Assembly: GCA_963772635.1 (NCBI GenBank)
Contig: CAVYYK010000057.1
Coordinates: 1 to 64,000 of the forward strand
Reading direction: 5' to 3'
Source: JAUXFS01 sp963772635
GTDB lineage: Bacteria > Pseudomonadota > Alphaproteobacteria > Rhodospirillales > Defluviicoccaceae
Length of the DNA stretch: 64,000 nucleotides
The notes beneath the pieces were generated by a model. The model did no database searches. It saw only the letters and a program-made list of their open reading frames with translations, and had not been told where the DNA came from. Shown piece after piece: positions 59,723 through 64,000 of the stretch (position 1 is its first letter; every line of letters begins with the position of its first letter). The position numbers and the translations under genes were made by a program.

Positions 59723-60048
59723 CGTTCGATCTCCGTTCCGAGCATCGGGTCCAGTCCGCTCGATGATCGGACGAACGGCGCCGAGAGTCGAGACCGTGCG
59801 CTCGGTCCGCGCCGATCGAACCCGTGGCCGGCCGTTAACCCGGCGTTTTCATCTTCTCGCGTATCCTGAAGTCCGCCCGACGGTGCGGGCGACGAAGAAG
59901 GTTGGTGACGATGATGGAAATCGAAGGCAAATACGACCGGATCGACGACGGAAAGCCGACGACCTCGCGCGGGTGGGCGCGGGAACGGGGGTTCCACCCC
60001 TGGTCACCCGCCCGCGGCTGTCCGCCATTCATAACATTGGGGCGGGCG

Positions 60049-60396
60049 ATGGCGCTGGTGGTGGTGGCGGCTTTCTTCGCGCTGTCGATGGCGGTTCAGG
60101 CGAGCGGGGCCTGGCAGGGGCAGAGCGACCAGGCGCAGGCGTACCTGCCGCCGGAGTCCACGTGCAAGGATTTCGTCGCCGCCGAGACCATCGTATGGTC
60201 GGCGAACCGCTATTGGCTGGGCGGATATCTCAGCGCCTACAACATGCTGTCGCGCGGCAACGGCAACGTCGGCGGCGGCGCGGACTACGAGGCGATGATC
60301 CAGTGGCTGGTCGACCGCTGCACCGCAGAGCCGACGCTGTCGTTCCTCGACGCCACCACCGCGCTGATCCGCGCCCTGGAACAACGCAACCCGTAG
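60049..60396 (+). CDS. Small secreted protein, HdeA/Rap1a-like
   Basis: From the ATG at 60049: signal peptide MALVVVAAFFALSMAVQASG, then a short domain with two cysteines, STCKDFVAAETI and WLVDRCTAE, and WLGGYLSAYNMLSRGNGNVG. This resembles HdeA or Rap1a-type periplasmic domains (two Cys, WxxGYLSAYN). An upstream in-frame ATG at 59902 would add a 49-residue hydrophilic extension (IEGKYDRIDDGKP) before the signal peptide, which is unlikely. Function unknown. Confidence 0.7.
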   Translation: MALVVVAAFFALSMAVQASGAWQGQSDQAQAYLPPESTCKDFVAAETIVWSANRYWLGGYLSAYNMLSRGNGNVGGGADYEAMIQWLVDRCTAEPTLSFLDATTALIRALEQRNP

Positions 60397-60504
60397 ACGG
60401 CGGCCGGCGGATGCGCCAAACTAGCGATCGTATGGGTACCATATGTCGGAACCAGATCGCTAGCAGCCGACCGAGGTTGGTCATGCGGGTGGAGGGCGCC
60501 GCCG

Positions 60505-61404
60505 ATGTCCCAGCCGAAAGCTCCCGACGGCATCGCCTACATGGACGGCCGTTACGTGCCGATGGCGGAGGCGACGATCTCGGTGCTCGACTGGGGCTTC
60601 CTGCGCTCCGACGCCACCTATGACGTGGTCCACGTCTGGCAGGGACGCTTCTTCCGCCTCGACGACCATCTCGACCGGTTCCGGCGCTCGGTCGACCGGT
60701 TGCACCTCGCACTCCCGTTCGGCCTGGACCGGGTGGCCGAGGTCCTCTCGCAATGCGTCCGCCGCGCCGGCCTCGCCGACGCCTACGTGGAGATGATCTG
60801 CACCCGCGGCGTCTCCCCCACCTTCAGCCGCGACCCCCGCGACGCGGTCAACCGGTTCATCGCCTTCGCCATCCCGTTCGGCTGGATCCTCCGGCCCGAG
60901 GATCGCGACCGCGGCCTGCACATCGCGATCAGCCGGGTCCGCCGGATCCCGCCGGAATCGGTGGACCCGACGATCAAGAACTACCACTGGCTCGACCTGA
61001 TCGCCGGGCTGTTCGACGCCTACGACCGCGGCGCCGGCAACGTCGTCCTCACCGACGGCGAGGACAACGTGGTCGAGGGCCCGGGGTTCAACGTCTTCGC
61101 CGTCGTCGGCGGACGGGTGACGACGCCGGACCGCGGCGTCCTCGAGGGCATCACCCGGCTCTCGGCGATCCAGCTCTGCGCCGAGATCGGCGTCCCGGTG
61201 ACCACCGCCGCGCTCCCCGCCGCGGCGCTGAGGCACGCCGACGAGGCCTTCGTCACCTCGACCGCCGGCGGCATCATGCCGGTGACCCGCGTCGACGACC
61301 GGCCGGTGGCCGACGGCGCCCCCGGCCCGATCACCCGCCGCCTGATCGACCTCTACTGGCAAAAACACCACGACCCCGCCTGGTCGACCCCGGTCGACCC
61401 GTAG
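60505..61404 (+). CDS. Class IV PLP aminotransferase (D-amino acid / branched-chain type)
   Basis: 299 residues. N-terminal IAYMDGRYVPMAEATISVLD and WGFLRSDATYDVVHVWQGRF with LDDHLDRFRRSVDRL are typical. The PLP Lys is in PTIKNYHWLDLI, followed by VLTDGEDNVVEGPGFNVFAV (PLP-phosphate region) and GVLEGITRLSAIQL. The class includes D-alanine, branched-chain and R-selective amine aminotransferases, and 4-amino-4-deoxychorismate lyase; substrate not readable. The ATG follows GGAGGGCGCCGCCG. Confidence 0.92.
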   Translation: MSQPKAPDGIAYMDGRYVPMAEATISVLDWGFLRSDATYDVVHVWQGRFFRLDDHLDRFRRSVDRLHLALPFGLDRVAEVLSQCVRRAGLADAYVEMICTRGVSPTFSRDPRDAVNRFIAFAIPFGWILRPEDRDRGLHIAISRVRRIPPESVDPTIKNYHWLDLIAGLFDAYDRGAGNVVLTDGEDNVVEGPGFNVFAVVGGRVTTPDRGVLEGITRLSAIQLCAEIGVPVTTAALPAAALRHADEAFVTSTAGGIMPVTRVDDRPVADGAPGPITRRLIDLYWQKHHDPAWSTPVDP

Positions 61405-61764
61405 TCGTGTCGTTCCTCATTTCCCTTTCCGCCCTTCGCCCGCGGTGTCCCTGGTCAACGGCGTCGCGATGGCGGCGATCAACGGGGAGCGACGGACGTC
61501 GACGTGTGATCGGTTGTTGCCGAAATCCGCAATCTCGCCAAAAGGTTGCGGCACGCCGAACCGCCGAGGGAGGCGGTTGGCAATCCTTGGCCATCATCCA
61601 TACGGTCATCCCCGGTGCAACCGCGACGGCCAGACGTCAACAGAGAAACAGGCACAATGGCAATGGGTCGCTCCCGGCGGGCCGGCCCGGTCAGATCAGC
61701 CTACACCACGGACCAATTCAATGACCACGTGAAGGGTACAGGGGACGACCACCTCCTCGCCGTT
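61405..61764. other. Intergenic region with no recognisable gene
   Basis: 360 bases of ordinary base composition. Open frames exist but none has a recognisable protein or a ribosome site. It leads into the reverse transcriptase remnant. Confidence 0.5.
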
Positions 61765-62040
61765 CTCCGCTACGTGGTGGCGAACTCGCTGCGGGCGGGG
61801 CTGGCGGCGGGCGGTGAAGGAGGTCGACGAAGTGATATCGTTGCTCGGACTCGAGAAGCACCCGGACAAGACCGTCATCGGTTGGATCGAGCGAGGTATC
61901 GGCTTTCCCGGTTGTCACATCCGCCCCGCAGGACTTGCGGTTGCGCAGACACCATCGAACGCTTCGTCGAACGTGCCGCCCGGCTTCGCGGCCAGGAGCG
62001 TGTTGAGCCCGACCGCGCCTCCGGGCTCAGGAGGCAAATG
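61765..62040 (+). pseudogene. Reverse transcriptase (group II intron-type) remnant
   Basis: Decayed C-terminal part of a reverse transcriptase. RRAVKEVDEVISLLGLEKHP, then DKTVIGWIERGIGFPGCHIR, then PAGLAVA match the conserved block that normally ends GFDFLGYHF, followed after a frame change by TIERFVERAARLRGQE. Upstream the frame reads LRYVVA, where the catalytic YADD box would be expected, but the box itself is absent. No intron ends or full-length copy are visible. Confidence 0.65.
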
Positions 62041-62125
62041 ACCCGATCGCTCGGGTGGGCAAAGGGGCCGGGGTCGACCCCCGACCCACCCAGGGGCGCG
62101 AGGAGAAGGACAATCGCGCCCTAGA

Positions 62126-62825
62126 CTAAGCGGTCTTCTTCCTCCGTCGCCTTGCCACGACGCCAAGGCCAAACAAGCCGGCACCGAGCATCGCGAGGGT
62201 GGCTGGTTCGGGAACAGCGGTAGCGCCGTCGACGACAACGTTATCAAGACCCAAGTCGATACCACCACCACCGAGATTGACGTTCTGGAACTGAATTGTC
62301 ACTGAATTGCCGCTCGCGAGGAAAGTAGTCGAGTGCGCCCCCCAGTCCGTCCAGTAAGCTCCCGCTGGTCGGCGCGACGAATTGCTGAGCGGCGGTCGGC
62401 GAGCCGTTGAGGTAGGACACCTCGACCGTCGAGCAACATCCTTGCTCGGAGGAGATTTCGAAACTCAGTGAGTACATGTTACCAGCGGTAAGGCCGCCGA
62501 TCGTCTGCTGTATCGAGTACTGCACGCCAGTGCCTTCTTCTCCAAGAACGAGCCATTGGTTCCCTTCTGCCGCTGGTCCGCCTCCGAACGCATTGACGTT
62601 CTGAAGCCCCCAGGGGTAGGTGCCGTCAGAGGCGGGGATGAACCAGCCTGTCACGTCGTTGCCGTTCAGCCCCAGGCGGTACCCCAACCCGCTACCAGTG
62701 AAGGCATCGGCCTCGAAGCTGCCGTTGACGATCAAATTTGCGTGGGCGGGCGAACCAGGAGTGAGAAAACACCCCGCAAGTGCGACAGCCGCCGACGCAA
62801 TCGTTTTCTTTCCCAACTTCTTCAT
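62126..62825 (-). CDS. PEP-CTERM sorting domain protein, one frameshift
   Basis: About 233 residues. ATG 62825 after GGGAAGGATATT starts a signal peptide (KKTIASAAVALAGCFLTPGS, AHA-NLIVNG). The mature domain resembles DUF642/choice-of-anchor proteins: NLIVNGSFEADAFTGSG, VTGWFIPASDGTYPWGLQ, VQYSIQQTIGGLTAGNMYSL. The frame breaks near 62335 in a run of six G. It then ends GATAVPEPATLAMLGAGLFG followed by LGVVARRRRKKTA, a textbook PEP-CTERM anchor cleaved by exosortase. No exosortase gene is in the window. Likely a secreted matrix or surface protein. Confidence 0.92.
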
Positions 62826-62914
62826 AATATCCTTCCCTCTGCTACGATCTACGCTGACACGAGGAACCCGTCGACCAACCATCCGCCACGTGCCCATTAT
62901 CCAAAATTTAATTA

Positions 62915-62930
62915 TGCAATTTACATACCA
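62915..62930 (-). promoter_or_regulatory. Sigma-54 promoter of the PEP-CTERM gene
   Basis: On the minus strand TGGTATGTAAATTGCA matches the -24/-12 consensus TGGCACG-N4-TTGCW, with the obligatory GG-N10-GC spacing. It lies about 90 bases upstream of the ATG at 62825, giving a leader of about 80 bases. Confidence 0.65.
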
Positions 62931-62981
62931 ATATACTGGCTATAACAATTTCAAAGAGTTAGCGCCTTGCCGCGAGTGAAA

Positions 62982-63166
62982 TGTAAAGAATCTTGACACT
63001 TTGCTCGGCGATATTTCATGGATCAAGACCAAAAACAAAAAAAATCAATGAGTTAGCCAAAAGCCGTATGTAAACCAATCCGATACCTCAAATCTTGCAA
63101 CATTTGGAAAAATTACTATAAATCAATGCGTTAGGCATAAAACGTCAGTGTAAAAAATTCCGACAC
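62982..63166. promoter_or_regulatory. Three upstream activator boxes TGTAAA-N5-YYGAYAC
   Basis: TGTAAAGAATCTTGACAC (62982-62999), TGTAAACCAATCCGATAC (63069-63086) and TGTAAAAAATTCCGACAC (63149-63166), each preceded 17-24 bases earlier by GTTAG. They lie about 80, 165 and 245 bases upstream of the predicted sigma-54 start, at typical enhancer distances. They probably bind the activator of the exosortase regulon (PrsR type); that assignment is inference. The remaining sequence up to 63424 shows no gene. Confidence 0.6.
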
Positions 63167-63424
63167 ACCTGGAATTGCGACCATTAGCCAAAGCGGCACA
63201 CTAAGTGTAGCCATTCCGCCCAATGGCTCGACACCGCCTCGGCTGCCCACCGGGGGCCTCAGGGGCATCCTCGGCAAAAGGTAGGCTGAAGAGGTGGTCC
63301 AAGACTGCACCGCGGACGCGTGTTGATCGGCACCGCGCTCGCGCGTGCCCAACGTCGGATACTGCGCAGGTTCCTCGGCGGGTGCCGGCACGCAGAGCAG
63401 CTTGAGCCCACTTCCGCTCTTCTA

Positions 63425-63868
63425 TTACGACGGAGGGGAAGAAGGGCCGCTCGGCGCGGGCGCCTGCTTGTACCGGATCGCTACGCCGTCGACCGTTGTG
63501 CATGTGAAGCTGAAGACGTTGTAGATCGGGATGAAGCCATAAAGGCTCGTCGAGACCGTGACGTTGATCAGCGCGTCTCCACCACTTGGTTCGAGCGCCT
63601 TCTCGAACGCCCGCGTCGCCGTGGAGTCGCCCCACGGGGCCACCCCCAGAAGAAAATAGCGGCACGCCTCGCCGTTGGCGGGACCGATCTGTTCATAGGC
63701 TGTCGCCTGCGTCAGCAGGGCACCGGGATCGGCGCCGGGTTTCGTCATGATGCCGACCTGGCCCACGGACGTACAGGCGCTGGTCAATGCGAGCAGCCCG
63801 GTGACGGCGATCATTCTGTGCGTAGCGAGTGTCCCGGAAACGGTTCCAAGCCGACTTCGTCCCGACAT
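63425..63868 (-). CDS. Small lipoprotein, TRL-like
   Basis: 147 residues from the ATG at 63868 (after GAGGGAGGGACACT). Signal peptide with lipobox: MIAVTGLLALTSAC-TSV. The body has CRYFLLGVAPWGDSTATRAF and GGDALINVTVSTSLYGFIPI, the pattern of small outer-membrane lipoproteins of the TRL type (a glycine-rich loop followed by DALxxVTV). It ends in a Pro/Ser tail. Function unknown. Confidence 0.75.
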   Translation of the reverse strand: MSGRSRLGTVSGTLATHRMIAVTGLLALTSACTSVGQVGIMTKPGADPGALLTQATAYEQIGPANGEACRYFLLGVAPWGDSTATRAFEKALEPSGGDALINVTVSTSLYGFIPIYNVFSFTCTTVDGVAIRYKQAPAPSGPSSPPS

Positions 63869-64000
63869 AGTGTCCCTCCCTCGTTGTGATCGTCTGGTGA
63901 GCGCGAACGCCAAGGACCCGAGCATAGATACCTTGGTCGGAACTCCTTTGAAGCAGCACCATCATCTAACCGGACCGATCCATGCGGTTCGGCGAGGGAA

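Noticed and set aside
61546..62124. 192-codon open frame as a gene
   Set aside because: Only its last part reflects a reverse transcriptase relic in this frame; the rest has no protein-like pattern.

Overview
The window looks like a chromosomal segment of a high-GC alphaproteobacterium, most likely a Rhodospirillales relative. The reasons are an indolepyruvate decarboxylase closely resembling Azospirillum IpdC, a rhizobial-type glpRDSTPQUV glycerol uptake operon, opgGH, a group 3b [NiFe] hydrogenase, and a PEP-CTERM protein behind a sigma-54-like promoter. I saw no tRNA, rRNA, intact insertion sequence, prophage or CRISPR array. This placement is from protein recognition by eye, not from a search.

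Layout. 1-4.9 kb (minus): OmpR-type response regulator, periplasmic solute-binding protein and a five-PAS histidine kinase (cut by the left edge). 4.95-5.83 kb: beta-hydroxyacid dehydrogenase. 5.88-9.29 kb (minus): a HEAT-repeat / membrane / NACHT ATPase gene with an almost identical 99-bp tandem repeat array. 9.4-12.3 kb (minus): secreted GH13 amylase with three repeated FRGT-type modules. 12.8-16.1 kb: hybrid cluster protein, orphan TRAP binding protein, atypical SDR. 16.3-22.9 kb: GH57 enzyme, opgG, opgH, chaA. 22.9-27.9 kb (minus): group 3b hydrogenase operon hydB-cNMP-hydG-hydD-hydA-protease. 28.1-35.2 kb: DUF2934 protein and the glgB-glgX-malQ glycogen remodelling operon. 35.2-37.5 kb (minus): secreted protein and GAF/HD-GYP protein. 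38.0-39.7 kb: cadherin-like repeat protein behind an AT-rich promoter island. 39.7-43.9 kb (minus): ugpBAEC. 44.5-45.0 kb: lipoprotein. 45.0-53.6 kb (minus): glpRDSTPQUV. 53.7-58.1 kb: glycerol kinase relic, a structured leader, a PEP mutase/isocitrate lyase family enzyme and a TRAP transporter. 58.1-64 kb: ipdC, small secreted protein, class IV aminotransferase, reverse transcriptase relic, PEP-CTERM protein, lipoprotein.

How the genes work together. Two themes dominate. One is alpha-glucan handling: GH13, GH57, GlgB, GlgX and MalQ, plus OpgGH making periplasmic glucans. The other is C3 polyol uptake: the glycerol ABC system GlpSTPQUV, the glycerol-3-phosphate ABC system UgpBAEC, GlpD, and GlpR. 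A perfect match to the GlpR dyad sits upstream of ugpB, and related dyads sit upstream of glpR and glpD. The only glycerol kinase sequence in the window is a deleted remnant.

Sequence quality. About thirty reading-frame breaks occur in otherwise well conserved genes. Of twenty junctions I walked base by base, eighteen read as one extra base. Many other genes are intact. I therefore treat most broken genes as functional genes with sequencing insertions, and give their full span as one feature.
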